Source: Streptomyces sp. cg36
GTDB lineage: Bacteria > Actinomycetota > Actinomycetes > Streptomycetales > Streptomycetaceae
NCBI RefSeq assembly: GCF_041080675.1
Contig: NZ_CP163520.1
Location: 7,717,501 to 7,781,500 of the forward strand
Length of the DNA stretch: 64,000 nucleotides
Direction: 5' to 3'
Each line of letters begins with the position of its first letter. Within the stretch, counting starts at the first letter, position 1. Positions 1 to 9,069 of this stretch are shown here, one piece after another. The notes under the pieces are model-generated. The model saw only the letters and a program-made list of their open reading frames with translations. It had not been told where the DNA came from and did no database searches. Both the position numbers and the translations under genes were made by a program.

Positions 1-2660
1 CCGCTGCTTCTTTGGCCGAGGCCGCCGACAAGCAGGCGAAGATCGCCGCGGACGCGGCTTCCCGTGCCAGGACGGCGCGCATCGAGGCGGAGAAGGCGGA
101 GAAGCAGGCGTGGGAGCACGCCCAGAAGACCCGCGAGGCCCGCGTCGAGGCCCAGCGCCAGGCGAAGATCGCCGCCGAGCAGCGCGCCATCGCCGAGCGT
201 GAACGCGACCTGGCCGCCCAGGCACGCGCCCGCGCGGAGAAGGAACGCGACATCGCCGCCGCGGCCCGCGCCCGCGCCGAGGCCGAGGCCCGCACCGCGT
301 CCGCGGCACGCGCCGACGCCCAGGCCGCCGCGGCCACCGCCGCCTCCGCACGCGCCGACGCGGAGAAGCAGGACGGCATCGCGGCCAAGGCCGACGAGAA
401 CGCGCGCGGTATGGAGAACGCCTCGCGCGAGGCGTGGCGCAAGTCCCGCGAGGCCCGGATGGACGCCGACGCCAAGACGTCGCGCGCCCAGGCCACCGCC
501 TCGATGGCGGCTGCCGCCAAGGGCACCGCCTACTCGGTCGAGGCCCAGACCGCGGCGACCGCCGCCGGGGCCGACGCCGACACCGCCAACGCCGCCGCCG
601 GACAGGCGCAGAGCGCGGCCGACACCGCCAGTGGCGCTGCCATCCGCGCCCGCAGCGCCGCGACCCAGGCCGCGGGAGCGGCCGCCCGGGCCCGGGCAGC
701 GGCGGCGGAAGCCACCGCGCACGCCGCCCGCGCCAACGCCGCCGCCAACAAGGCCGAAGCCGCGGCCTCCGCCGCCAACGCGGCGGCCAACCGCGCCGAG
801 GCCGAGTACCAGGCCACCCGCGCCGCGGCCCAGCGCGCCAATCAGAAGGCCGCCGAGGCCACGGCGCAGGAGGCCCGCGCCGGGCTCGCCGCCCATGAGG
901 CCGCCCGCCTCGCGGGTGAGGCCGCCGGTGAGGCGAAGCTGTCCTTCCAGGCGGCCAACCGCACCAAGGACGAAGCCGAAGGCGCCACCCGCGAGGCCGC
1001 CATGGCCCGCCTCCAGTCCGGCATCGCCCTCCAGGCCGCCACCGCCGCCCGCGGCACCGCCGCGGGGATCGCCGACCCGGCCAACACCGCCATCGAGCTG
1101 GCCGCGCCCTTCGCGGGCACCGACGTCGACGCCGACTTCGCCGTCCAGGTCGCCAAGGCCGCCGAGGACATGGGACGCGAGCAGGTCGCCGCCGCCGAGG
1201 CCAAGGCCGTGGAAGCGGTCAAGGCCGCCGAGGCCGCCGAGGCCGCCGCCAAGCGCGCCAACGCCCAGGTCGCCCCGGCCTTCAAGGCCGCCGCCGACGC
1301 CGCCAAGTCATCGGCCAGTGCCGCGCGTTCCGCCGCCGCGGCCATGAAGTCCGCGGCCGATGCCGCCGAGGACGGCGCCAAGGCCCGCGCGGCCGCGGCC
1401 AGCGCCAACAAGGCCGAGGCCCAGGCACGCGAGGACTCCCAGCTCGCCCGCCAGGCCGCCAACCAGGCCGCCGCGGACGCCGCCGCGGCCCGCCAGGCCG
1501 CCAACCAGGCCGAAGCCGAAGCCGCCCGAGCCCGCGGCGCCGCGGCCGAAGCCGAACAGCACGCCAACGCCGCGGCCGGCGCCGCCACCCTCGCGGAAAA
1601 GGAAGCGGCCACCGCACAGACCGCCGCCACCCAGGCCCAGCAGGACGCGGAAGCCGCGGGCAAACTCGCCGAATCCGCCGAAGGCCACGCCAAGTCCGCC
1701 AAGGAAGCGGCCGACAACGCCCTCAAGTACGCCAAGGAGGCCGACGAGGTAGCCAAGCAGGCCGAAGCCGACCAGGCCGAACGGGAACGCAAGGCCCGGG
1801 AGGAAGCCGCCACGAAGGCCACCGCCAAGGGTGACCTGCTGGAGCTGACCGACGAGCAGAAGAAGGCGCTGCGGGCCGCCGGCCTGGACCCGGAAGAGTA
1901 CGAGCGGCTGCGCGACCTCGCGAACAAGAGCCTCACCGATTTCATCATCGAGATCGGCGGGGAACTCCTCGCGGAGTACTTCGACGTCGAGAACATCAAG
2001 AAGTGCGTCAGCGAGGGCAACGTCGAAGCCTGCTTCTGGAGCTTGGTCAACAACCTCCCGTGGGGCAAGGCGCTCCGGGCCATCGAGAAGTTCCCGGAGA
2101 TCGCCAAGGCCATCAAGCGCCTCGCCGGAATCGGTAAGCTCCTCGAAGAGTCGGACAAGGCGAAGAAGTACGTCAAGAAGGCCGAGGACGCCCTCGAAAC
2201 GGTCGTCGCCTGTGAAATCGAGTTCGAGCCGAGCAGCTTCAGCCAGTCTTCGCGCAGCGCCCGTTCACTCAATGTTTCCCAGGTCTACTTCGCCAAGGCC
2301 GCGGCGAAGCCGAACCCGGATCGGAAGTGCCCGAAGCTCTCGGACCGGAACCCGATCCCGAGCAAGGAGCTGCGGTACGAGTACGAAGAGGTCCTCGCCG
2401 GCCGGGGAACGCCCCGGCCCGGCAACGGCCCCGGCGGACTGGACATCTACCAGGCGAACAACCTGGAGGGGGCCCAGAAGGCCAAGTGGAAGGGCTCGGT
2501 GATCTACGACGTGCCCGGTACCAGCCACCGCATCATCAAGAGGCCCGACGGGCTGATCGGTTTTGCCTGGGAGCACGACTACGACAACCCCAGGCTGTTC
2601 CCCGGTCCTTGGTACAAGGACGGCGGTAAGGTCCCGAACCTGAAGAAGAAGAAGTCCTAG
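1..2660 (+). CDS. Alanine-rich coiled-coil protein with C-terminal RNase-like toxin domain (5' partial)
   Basis: The frame is open to the left edge, so the N-terminus lies outside the window. The visible part is about 885 residues. Roughly the first 600 are almost entirely Ala/Glu/Lys/Arg/Gln-rich and should form a very long helical coiled coil. Residues about 610-740 are a more ordinary helical region (ELTDEQKKAL, then FIIEIGGELLAEYF), like the linker before the warhead of a polymorphic toxin. The last ~95 residues are compact and basic (WKGSVIYDVPGTSHRI, RPDGLIGFAWEHDYDNP) and end in a lysine run. The next gene has a barstar-like domain, so I infer that this tail is a barnase/BECR-type ribonuclease. 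That inference rests on the neighbour; I cannot assign catalytic residues with certainty, although His and Arg in the GTSHRIIKR segment are candidates. Delivery is unknown because the N-terminus is missing. Confidence 0.72.
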   Translation, partial: AASLAEAADKQAKIAADAASRARTARIEAEKAEKQAWEHAQKTREARVEAQRQAKIAAEQRAIAERERDLAAQARARAEKERDIAAAARARAEAEARTASAARADAQAAAATAASARADAEKQDGIAAKADENARGMENASREAWRKSREARMDADAKTSRAQATASMAAAAKGTAYSVEAQTAATAAGADADTANAAAGQAQSAADTASGAAIRARSAATQAAGAAARARAAAAEATAHAARANAAANKAEAAASAANAAANRAEAEYQATRAAAQRANQKAAEATAQEARAGLAAHEAARLAGEAAGEAKLSFQAANRTKDEAEGATREAAMARLQSGIALQAATAARGTAAGIADPANTAIELAAPFAGTDVDADFAVQVAKAAEDMGREQVAAAEAKAVEAVKAAEAAEAAAKRANAQVAPAFKAAADAAKSSASAARSAAAAMKSAADAAEDGAKARAAAASANKAEAQAREDSQLARQAANQAAADAAAARQAANQAEAEAARARGAAAEAEQHANAAAGAATLAEKEAATAQTAATQAQQDAEAAGKLAESAEGHAKSAKEAADNALKYAKEADEVAKQAEADQAERERKAREEAATKATAKGDLLELTDEQKKALRAAGLDPEEYERLRDLANKSLTDFIIEIGGELLAEYFDVENIKKCVSEGNVEACFWSLVNNLPWGKALRAIEKFPEIAKAIKRLAGIGKLLEESDKAKKYVKKAEDALETVVACEIEFEPSSFSQSSRSARSLNVSQVYFAKAAAKPNPDRKCPKLSDRNPIPSKELRYEYEEVLAGRGTPRPGNGPGGLDIYQANNLEGAQKAKWKGSVIYDVPGTSHRIIKRPDGLIGFAWEHDYDNPRLFPGPWYKDGGKVPNLKKKKS

Positions 2661-2673
2661 AAAACGAGACGGT

Positions 2674-2703
2674 GGCGGGGTGCGTAGGATGACGCACCCC
2701 GCC
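2674..2703 (+). terminator. Hairpin between toxin and immunity genes
   Basis: A perfect 12-bp inverted repeat (GGCGGGGTGCGT and ACGCACCCCGCC) with a 6-nt loop lies 13 bases after the toxin stop and 40 bases before the immunity start. No T-tract follows, as is common for Streptomyces terminators. It could terminate or attenuate read-through from the toxin gene, which would uncouple immunity from toxin transcription. Confidence 0.65.
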
Positions 2704-2743
2704 GGCCCGTTCGATGTTCATCCCGATTCCCTTGGTGGTCCGA

Positions 2744-3490
2744 ATGACTGATGTGCACCGTGAAGAGTCCGCCCCCCTCTATTCCCTCTATTCCGTCGAT
2801 GACGAGAGGGAGCTCTTCACCGTCGGCGACCTTTCCGGTTTCTTCGTCGACGCGGACGACGACTGGCGCACTTTCCGCGCGCTGCGCTGTGCGGCGAGCG
2901 GCCGTCCCGCGGCCGGGGAGGTGGACGAGCTCAAGGTCCGCGTCCTCGATTCCCGGGGCGGGGTGCTCGGTTCCTACGACGTCAGCGCTGTCCATATCGA
3001 GGAGGCCGAGGAGGAGGGGCAGCCGGTCCTTGAGGTGACGGGCTATCTGCTGAGCCGGCCCCACCCTCTGGCGCCCGCCGCTTGGGATCGCTGGCGTGAG
3101 CCGGGCGAGCTCCGCGCCGGCGCGTGGGCCTCCCTGCCCGCACCGGTACGACGCGCCTGGCTCGACTGCGTACGGCTCCACCACTTCGCCGCGCCCCGTC
3201 GCACGGGGGCGGACGTGTCGGGCGGCGTGTATGAGCTGGACGGGCGCCACATCACCGACTGGGTGGGGCTGTACTGCGCTCTGGGCGAGGCGCTCCGGGG
3301 GCCGGGAGGCTACTTCGGAGGGACCCTGGACGCGCTGCGGGACTGCCTCAACGGGGGCTTCGGGGTGCGAGCGCCCTTCCAGCTGAACTGGCACTCCGTG
3401 GCAACGGCCCGCGCCCACCTCGGAGACGGCTACGTGGATGACGTGGTGGAGACGATCCGCTCGGCAGGGGCGACGGTGACCTTCCCCTGA
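2744..3490 (+). CDS. Barstar-family immunity protein
   Basis: A 248-residue cytosolic protein. The C-terminal ~85 residues match the barstar pattern: ELDGRHITDW, then YFGGTLDALRDCL, where family members have a YYG-NLDALWD core, then LNWHSVATAR and a terminal beta strand. Barstar proteins bind and block barnase-type RNases by covering the active site with an acidic helix. Residues 1-160 are an extra N-terminal region of unknown role that is not part of classical barstar (about 90 residues). I chose the ATG at 2744 because GGTGG lies 5 nt upstream; the ATG at 2714 has no ribosome site and lies close to the hairpin. It sits directly downstream of the RNase-like toxin tail on the same strand, the standard toxin-immunity order. 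Confidence 0.82.
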   Translation: MTDVHREESAPLYSLYSVDDERELFTVGDLSGFFVDADDDWRTFRALRCAASGRPAAGEVDELKVRVLDSRGGVLGSYDVSAVHIEEAEEEGQPVLEVTGYLLSRPHPLAPAAWDRWREPGELRAGAWASLPAPVRRAWLDCVRLHHFAAPRRTGADVSGGVYELDGRHITDWVGLYCALGEALRGPGGYFGGTLDALRDCLNGGFGVRAPFQLNWHSVATARAHLGDGYVDDVVETIRSAGATVTFP

Positions 3491-3567
3491 CACCTCGACG
3501 CCCCCGCTGACGCGTCCCGCCTTCTCGTCGGCCGGTCGCATCGGAGGGGGCTCGGGCGCGGGGGCCG

Positions 3568-4362
3568 TCAGAAGTGCGTTCCACCGTCCACGCGCACCTC
3601 GGTACCCGTGATGAACCGGCCGTCCTCCGACGCCAGCATCGCGACGACCGAGGCGACGGTCTCCGGGCCCGCGAAGCCCTGGCCGATGGCCGGGGCCAGC
3701 TTCATGAACAGCGACATGTCCGCGTCCTCGGGCAGGCCCGGGCCGAGGCTCGCCTTCGAGGCGCCCGAGCCGTCGGTCATGCCGGAGGAGATGGAGCCGG
3801 GCTGTACGGCGGTGAAGCGGATGCCCCGCTTGGCGTACTCGGCGGCGAGCGCGTGGGTCATCGACTGGATGCCGCCCTTGCTGGCCGCGTACGCCGCCAT
3901 GTAGGGGTGGGCGAACGCGGCGGAGGTGGAGCTGAAGTTGACCACGGCGGCGCCGTTGCCGTCGAGGAGCGCCGGTATCGCCTCGCGGATCATCAGGAAC
4001 GTTCCGGTCAGATTGACCGCGACGATCCGGTTGAAGTCGGCGAGCGACGTCTCGTGGGTGTGCGAGGAGCGCAGGATGCCGGCCGCGTTGACGAGTACGT
4101 CCAGGCCCCCCAGCGTCTCCACGGCGGCGGCGACTGCGGCGCGCACCGACGACTCGTCCGCGATGTCGACGAGGACGGTGCTCAGGCGCGCGGCGTCGGC
4201 GCCCGCCTTGGCCCGGGTGTCGTCCAGGCCGGCCTCGCTGACGTCGGCGGCGACGACCCGGGCGCCTTCGGCGAGCAGGCGCAGCACGGTGGCCTGGCCG
4301 ATGCCCGAGCCGCCGCCGGTGATCAGTGCGCGGCGGCCTTCGTAGCGGTGGGTGACGGTCAT
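3568..4362 (-). CDS. SDR family oxidoreductase
   Basis: A 264-residue classical short-chain dehydrogenase/reductase. It has the Rossmann nucleotide motif TGGGSGIG near the N-terminus, an NAAG motif, the catalytic Ser in NFSSTS and the YAASK catalytic pair, and ends with the usual DGGTHF tail. Such enzymes oxidise or reduce alcohols and ketones with NAD(P)(H); the substrate is unknown. The ATG at 4362 starts MTVTHRYEGR, directly before the Rossmann strand; longer starts up to 4449 would only add a non-family N-terminus. It is divergent from the TetR gene at 4496, so the pair is probably a regulator and its target sharing the 133-bp intergenic region. Confidence 0.9.
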   Translation of the reverse strand: MTVTHRYEGRRALITGGGSGIGQATVLRLLAEGARVVAADVSEAGLDDTRAKAGADAARLSTVLVDIADESSVRAAVAAAVETLGGLDVLVNAAGILRSSHTHETSLADFNRIVAVNLTGTFLMIREAIPALLDGNGAAVVNFSSTSAAFAHPYMAAYAASKGGIQSMTHALAAEYAKRGIRFTAVQPGSISSGMTDGSGASKASLGPGLPEDADMSLFMKLAPAIGQGFAGPETVASVVAMLASEDGRFITGTEVRVDGGTHF

Positions 4363-4443
4363 CGCGTTCCCGCTTTCGTGAGTACGGGGAGCCCGCTCGT
4401 ATCGGCTCCCTCGCATGTCACCGTACGCCCAAGTGACACGGTT

Positions 4444-4456
4444 TGCCACCTAGGCA
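4444..4456. promoter_or_regulatory. Candidate TetR operator
   Basis: TGCC-N5-GGCA forms an inverted repeat around CCTAGG inside the divergent SDR/TetR intergenic region, 40 bp before the TetR start. The position and symmetry suit an autoregulatory operator, but arms this short are weak evidence. Confidence 0.3.
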
Positions 4457-4495
4457 TTTCATGTCTTCCGCCTGGTGCGGGCGTAGGCTGCAGCA

Positions 4496-5116
4496 GTGAC
4501 CCAGCCCTCCCTCACCGAGCGCCGCAAGGCCGCGACCCAGCTCGACATCGCGCGTGCCGCCGCCGCGCTCTTCGCGGAGCAAGGCCCCGACGCCACCACC
4601 GCCGAGGCCATCGCCGGCCAGGCCGGAGTGGCGCTGCGCACCTTCTACCGCTACTTCCGCTCCAAGCAGGACGCCGTCGGCCCGCTGCTCTCCGGCGGCG
4701 CCGAGCGCTGGCGCGCCCTGCTCGAAGCCGCCGAGCCGGGTCCGCTGCCCGCCGTCCTGGAGCGGGCCGTGGCCGAGGCCCTGTCGGTGCCGGACGAGCA
4801 CGCCGCCGAGCAGTTCGGGTGGACGCGCGGGCTGCTGCGCGCCGCCCAGGACGACCCGGCGCTGCGCGCGGTCTGGTACCGGGTGAACCAGGAGTCCGAG
4901 GAGAAGCTGCTGCCCGTGCTCACCCGCCTCGCCGGGCCGGGTGCCGACTCCCTTGAGGTGCGGCTCGCCGCGGCTGCGGCCACCGACGCCATCCGCGTCG
5001 CCCTGGAGGAGTGGGCCGCCACGGACGCGCCGGTGTCGGGCGCGGGCTCCCCCGCGGAGCTCGCCATCCGCTGTCTGCGGGAACTGACGGGCGGAATCCG
5101 GCTGCTGGCCCACTGA
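4496..5116 (+). CDS. TetR family transcriptional regulator
   Basis: A 206-residue protein with GTG start. The N-terminal helix-turn-helix is clear: DIARAAAALFAEQG, then TTAEAIAGQAGVALRTFYRYF and SKQDAV, which is the TetR DNA-binding signature. The C-terminal ~140 residues are a helical ligand-binding and dimer domain with no recognisable specificity. It is divergently transcribed from the SDR gene ending its start at 4362, the typical arrangement for a repressor that controls itself and a neighbouring oxidoreductase. Confidence 0.9.
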   Translation: MTQPSLTERRKAATQLDIARAAAALFAEQGPDATTAEAIAGQAGVALRTFYRYFRSKQDAVGPLLSGGAERWRALLEAAEPGPLPAVLERAVAEALSVPDEHAAEQFGWTRGLLRAAQDDPALRAVWYRVNQESEEKLLPVLTRLAGPGADSLEVRLAAAAATDAIRVALEEWAATDAPVSGAGSPAELAIRCLRELTGGIRLLAH

Positions 5117-5166
5117 CGCGCCGGGCCGCGGCGCTCTCCCCGCGCTGGTCCGTCAAGGCCGCGCCA

Positions 5167-5373
5167 TCAAGGCCATTCGATGGCGGCGGAACCGTCGCGC
5201 TCCCAGTCCCGCACCAGGGCCACGACCTCGGCCGAGTCCGCGGCGGGCGGCGCGGGGCCGGGCCGGTACAGGCGGAGGCGGGCGATCTCGGCGTCGCGGT
5301 GACGTGCGCCGTCCCGCGCCCGCGCGTCGGCCCCGGCCCTGTTCTCCGTACGGTGCGGACGTTCCTCGCTCAT
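5167..5373 (-). CDS. Small hypothetical protein
   Basis: A possible 68-residue, highly charged protein (start MSEERPHRTENR, end VRDWERDGSAAIEWP). I do not recognise a family. The C-terminal half has plausible alternation of hydrophobic and charged residues, but there is no good ribosome site and the ORF lies in very GC-rich DNA where chance frames are common. It is convergent with the TetR gene. Confidence 0.4.
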   Translation of the reverse strand: MSEERPHRTENRAGADARARDGARHRDAEIARLRLYRPGPAPPAADSAEVVALVRDWERDGSAAIEWP

Positions 5374-5567
5374 GCCGGGAGGCTAGGAGCGCGGTGTACG
5401 GGAGGCCGCGCACCGCCACGGAGACCTGGCGATGCCTTTGTCTGCACGTGACCCTTTCCTGTCGATGCGTTGCAGATGGGTCGGCTCGGCCATGGTGGAG
5501 GACGGTCGCGCCCGGCTGAGGACGGTCACGTCCGCCCGCCGCGCCCCCGCCCGTGCCGCGTGGGCCG

Positions 5568-6926
5568 CTACCGTGCGCGCAGGGTGGCGTGCAGCGGCTC
5601 GGTCGGCTGGAGGATGATGCCCGGGCGGGGGACGGGCTCGCCGGGGTCGACGGCGAGCCGGAACCGCTGGGCGAGGGTCGCCAGCAGGAGCGCCGCCTCG
5701 ACGAGCGCGAACCGCGCCCCGAGACAGGCGCGTTGGCCAACGCCGAACGGGAACCAGGCGTGCTCGGGCACCGCGTGCGGGGCGTCGTCGTCCCAGCGCT
5801 CGGGCCGGAAGGCCGTGGGGTCGGGGAACCAGCGGGGGTCCCGGTGCGCGCTCCACGGGCTGCACCACACCGTCGTACCGGCGGGAACGGGCGCGCCCCC
5901 GAGCGTCGCGCCCGCCCGTGCCCGGGCGGGCACCGTCCAGACCGGCGGGTAGAGGCGCATGGCCTCCTTGAGGGTGTGCCGGGTCCGCACGAGCCGCTCG
6001 TAGTCCTCGTAGGCCGGGGGACGGCCGTCGAGCACCAGGTCGAGCTCCTCGGTCAGCCGGGCGAATGCCTCGGGGGAGCGGGAGAGCAGATACCAGGACC
6101 ACGTCAGGGCGGTGGAGGTGGTCTCGTGCCCGGCGGCCCAGAGCGTGACGGCCTCGTCCCGGACCTCCTTGGGGGAGAGCGGACGCCCCTCCGTGTCGCG
6201 CGACGCCAGCAGACGGCTGAGCAGATCGTCTCCGTGCCCGGAGCCGGCGCCGCCGTTCAGCCGGCTGTCGATGAGCCGGTGCACCTCCGCGTCGATCACC
6301 GCGACGGCCGCGCGCACCCGCCGTCGCCGCACGGTCGGGACCCAGCCGGGCAGGAAGAGGCCGACTCCGCGCAGCTCCGCGCGCATCTCGCGCTGGGCCA
6401 CCGCCATGGCGGCGCCGAGCGCCCGGCCGTCGTCGCCGAGGTCGCCGCCGAAGAGGGTGCGTACGACGATCCGCTGGGTGAGGTCGGCCATCTCGGCCTG
6501 CACGTCGATGCGTTGGCCGTCGCGCCAGCCGTCGGCTTGCGCCGAGGCGCACTCGACCATCGTCGCCGCGTACGCGCGCACCTGGCGCGGGCGGACCACC
6601 GGCTGGACGAGCGAGCGCTTGCGGCGCCACTCGGCTCCCCGGCTGCGCAGCACGCTGTCGCCGACCAGCTGCTTCAGCGTCCAGCTGATGTCGATCACCT
6701 CGAAGGTGTCCTCGACGGCGCCCAGGAACTCGGCGATGTGCTCCGGCCGGGAGACGAGCAGACTGCGGTAGGGACCGAGTGACCAGCGGGCGAAGTCGCC
6801 GTGCTCGTCGCGCAGCCGTACGAAGAAGGCCAACGGGTCGCGGCCGAAGGCGAAGAGGTGCCCGAACAGCGGCAGGCCCGGCGGCCCGGACGCGTCGAGC
6901 ACCGGCGTGGGCGCGGCAGGGGCCAT
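5568..6926 (-). CDS. Cytochrome P450
   Basis: A 452-residue soluble P450. The I-helix oxygen-activating motif AGHETTS, the K-helix ExxR (EAMRLYPPVW) and the heme-thiolate loop FPFGVGQRACLG with the axial Cys are all intact. The sequence resembles bacterial CYP enzymes with an N-terminal PGLPLFGHLFAFGRDPL segment and no membrane anchor. I chose the ATG at 6926 (MAPAAPTP) because the frame continues upstream only as low-quality, Arg/Pro-rich sequence that overlaps the FAD gene. It lies 95 bp downstream of the FAD monooxygenase on the same strand, so the two probably act on the same substrate. The redox partner is not seen nearby. Confidence 0.93.
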   Translation of the reverse strand: MAPAAPTPVLDASGPPGLPLFGHLFAFGRDPLAFFVRLRDEHGDFARWSLGPYRSLLVSRPEHIAEFLGAVEDTFEVIDISWTLKQLVGDSVLRSRGAEWRRKRSLVQPVVRPRQVRAYAATMVECASAQADGWRDGQRIDVQAEMADLTQRIVVRTLFGGDLGDDGRALGAAMAVAQREMRAELRGVGLFLPGWVPTVRRRRVRAAVAVIDAEVHRLIDSRLNGGAGSGHGDDLLSRLLASRDTEGRPLSPKEVRDEAVTLWAAGHETTSTALTWSWYLLSRSPEAFARLTEELDLVLDGRPPAYEDYERLVRTRHTLKEAMRLYPPVWTVPARARAGATLGGAPVPAGTTVWCSPWSAHRDPRWFPDPTAFRPERWDDDAPHAVPEHAWFPFGVGQRACLGARFALVEAALLLATLAQRFRLAVDPGEPVPRPGIILQPTEPLHATLRAR

Positions 6927-7021
6927 GGCGGGACGCTCCTCACGGCTGGCGGGCGTGAGGGCGATGGTGTCGCGGAACCGCACCGGCCCGCCAGCCCCCA
7001 GCAGGGTGACCGGTGGACGCG

Positions 7022-8353
7022 TCAGCGGGGCGGGCGGGTCAGGGCGACCCGCAGCAACAGGGCAGGGCTGGCCAGCGTACGGGGATGGGCGTTCATGTGG
7101 AGGACGTCCATGAAGGCGCTGTTGACCTCCCGGTTGTGGACCGAGGCGGTCATGAGCCGATCGCCCGCCCACCGGGTGAGGCGGTAGCCGCGCGGATAGG
7201 GGCCGGTCACATGGGGCTGGGCGAGGTCGGCGGTGGTCGCGGTGGACCAGGCGGCGTCCACGACGGTCCGGGCCCGGCGGAAGTACCCTCGGGCGGCGGT
7301 GTGCGGGTGGGCCCCGGAGCGCAGATGGACGGCGAGGGAGGACGCCTGGAGGGCGGCGAGGGTGAGGCCCTGGCCGTAGACGGGGTTGACGGAGGCGACG
7401 GAGTCGCCCACGGCGACGAGGCCGCCGGGGAAGCGGGTGAGGCGGGTGAAGTCGCGGCGCGCGCTCTCGCGGAACCGGTACGTGCGCACCTCGCCCAGCA
7501 TCGTGCAGGAGTCGGCGACCGTGCGCAGCGGAGCCACGCACCGGCGCATCCGGGCCAGGAACCGCTCGGGGTCACTGCCCGGCCGGTAGTCGGTGTAGGC
7601 GGCGAGGACCACGGACCAACGGCCGCCCTCGACGGCCGCCAGGGCGCCGGGCTCGCTGAGCCGTGGCTGGTAGTGGTTGGCGGGCCCGGGGGTGGCGTGG
7701 GCGATGACCGTGCCGGGCAGTTCGTCGCCGCGCGCGAAGAGGGCGGTGGCGTAGCCGAGGTCGATGCGCATGCGGCTGACGGGCGGCGCGTCCCAGCCGT
7801 TGGCCCGCAGCCAGCTGCCGAGCCTGCTGGAGCGGCCCATGGCGTCGACCACCAGGTCGGCGCCGAGGACGGTGTGTTCCGCGCCGGACGGTCCGGGCGG
7901 GGCGCCGGGGGCCGCCACTTGGACGCCGGTGATCCGGCGGCCGTCGTCGAGGAGACCCGTGGCCCGGCCGTGCAGCGGGCGCACGTTGGGCAGCGCCATG
8001 ACACGGCGGCGCAGCAGGGTCTCCAGGAACGGGCGGGTCGCGCTCAGCATCCGCAGCCGCGGCACATCCACCTTGCGCACCCCGTCGACGTGGAACTGCA
8101 CCTCCGGCCCGCGGCCCAGGAGCGCGCCCTCGGCGAGGGCCTCCTCGGTGAACCCGGGGAACCAGCGTTCGAGCTGGCGGTGCCCCATCGACAGCAGGGC
8201 GTGCAGCTGCTCCCGGTGCGGAGCTCCCGGGCCGGTCGCGCCGGTGGCCAGGTCGTCGGAGTCGATGACGACGACGTCGTCGGCGTGCTCACTCAGCACC
8301 CGTGCGGCCAGCAGCCCCGCGAAGCTGCCGCCCAGAACGACCCCGGACTCCAC
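7022..8353 (-). CDS. FAD-dependent oxidoreductase/monooxygenase
   Basis: A 443-residue flavoprotein of the aromatic hydroxylase/geranylgeranyl-reductase-like type. The N-terminal FAD fold is degenerate (GGSFAGLLAARVL in place of strict GxGxxG), with the acidic strand end VVVIDSD. The second FAD motif GDSVASVNPVYGQGL is well kept. The GTG at 8353 has AGG 5 nt upstream. It appears to be the first gene of a two-gene unit with the P450 at 5568-6926. The substrate is unknown; the pair could modify a polyketide or terpenoid, but no scaffold genes are visible in the window. Confidence 0.87.
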   Translation of the reverse strand: MESGVVLGGSFAGLLAARVLSEHADDVVVIDSDDLATGATGPGAPHREQLHALLSMGHRQLERWFPGFTEEALAEGALLGRGPEVQFHVDGVRKVDVPRLRMLSATRPFLETLLRRRVMALPNVRPLHGRATGLLDDGRRITGVQVAAPGAPPGPSGAEHTVLGADLVVDAMGRSSRLGSWLRANGWDAPPVSRMRIDLGYATALFARGDELPGTVIAHATPGPANHYQPRLSEPGALAAVEGGRWSVVLAAYTDYRPGSDPERFLARMRRCVAPLRTVADSCTMLGEVRTYRFRESARRDFTRLTRFPGGLVAVGDSVASVNPVYGQGLTLAALQASSLAVHLRSGAHPHTAARGYFRRARTVVDAAWSTATTADLAQPHVTGPYPRGYRLTRWAGDRLMTASVHNREVNSAFMDVLHMNAHPRTLASPALLLRVALTRPPR

Positions 8354-8550
8354 CTGGACGTACCCCCTGTCTGGCCGACTCCCCGTCGGGGAAAGGCCGT
8401 TGGTCTCCGGTCGACCCTACTCGCGGATCCTCCCCACCCGGCCTGACTCGCCGCGTCCGTACGATGGAGTGGCCGAAGTGTACGGAAGCCACCGACCGGG
8501 GTGGGCATCCGCCTCGGTCACCTCGGCGGCACGCGGCGGAAGGAACGGTC

Positions 8551-9069
8551 TTGGTCCCCTGGACGGTCGAGCTGGAGAGAGTCGACTGGAACGCGTACGC
8601 GTGCTGGTGCGGCGAGCGGGGGCATCTCGCCGACGACCTGCGGCAGATCATCACCGCCCGGTCCGTCGCCGAGATGGGCGCTGCCTCGCTGGACGGGCAC
8701 GTGGAGGACCAGGGGATGCTCGCCGATGTGGCCGTACCGGCCGCCGGCGTCATCATGGCCGCACTCCACGAGGACCTCGGCGCGGACGCCCGCAGCGAGC
8801 TGATCATCACGCTGTGGCGCTGCGTGCTGGGAGCGGAGGACGAGAGCGGGAGGGCCGCCATCCAGCAGCAGGTGCGCGCGGGCATCTGGGCCATCTACCG
8901 CGAGGCGACGCACGGTGACACGGAAACCGCGCTGGACATCCTCGAATGCGTCGAGCAGGACACCGCGCGCCTGGACGCCTTCCGCGAAGCGGTCCGGTCA
9001 CGTCTGGACAAACGCCGCCGCCGGCGGCAGGCGCCGACCGGGTGGGGCGGTGGCCGGGAGGGGCGGTGA
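8551..9069 (+). CDS. Hypothetical protein
   Basis: A 172-residue soluble protein of unrecognised family. The reading frame extends far upstream, but only from about 8551 does it look like protein (VPWTVELERVDWNAYACWCG). The TTG at 8551 is preceded by GGAAGGAA 6 nt upstream, the best ribosome site available; the ATG at 8464 is an alternative with a poor intervening sequence. The rest is helical, with a Cys pair near the N-terminus and a basic, Arg-rich C-terminus (LDKRRRRRQ). A strong hairpin sits at its stop codon. Confidence 0.7.
   Translation: MVPWTVELERVDWNAYACWCGERGHLADDLRQIITARSVAEMGAASLDGHVEDQGMLADVAVPAAGVIMAALHEDLGADARSELIITLWRCVLGAEDESGRAAIQQQVRAGIWAIYREATHGDTETALDILECVEQDTARLDAFREAVRSRLDKRRRRRQAPTGWGGGREGR

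Noticed and set aside
842..2272. 476-codon frame on the minus strand within the coiled-coil gene
   Set aside because: Antisense shadow of a GC-rich Ala repeat; Ser/Ala/Arg composition with no domain pattern.
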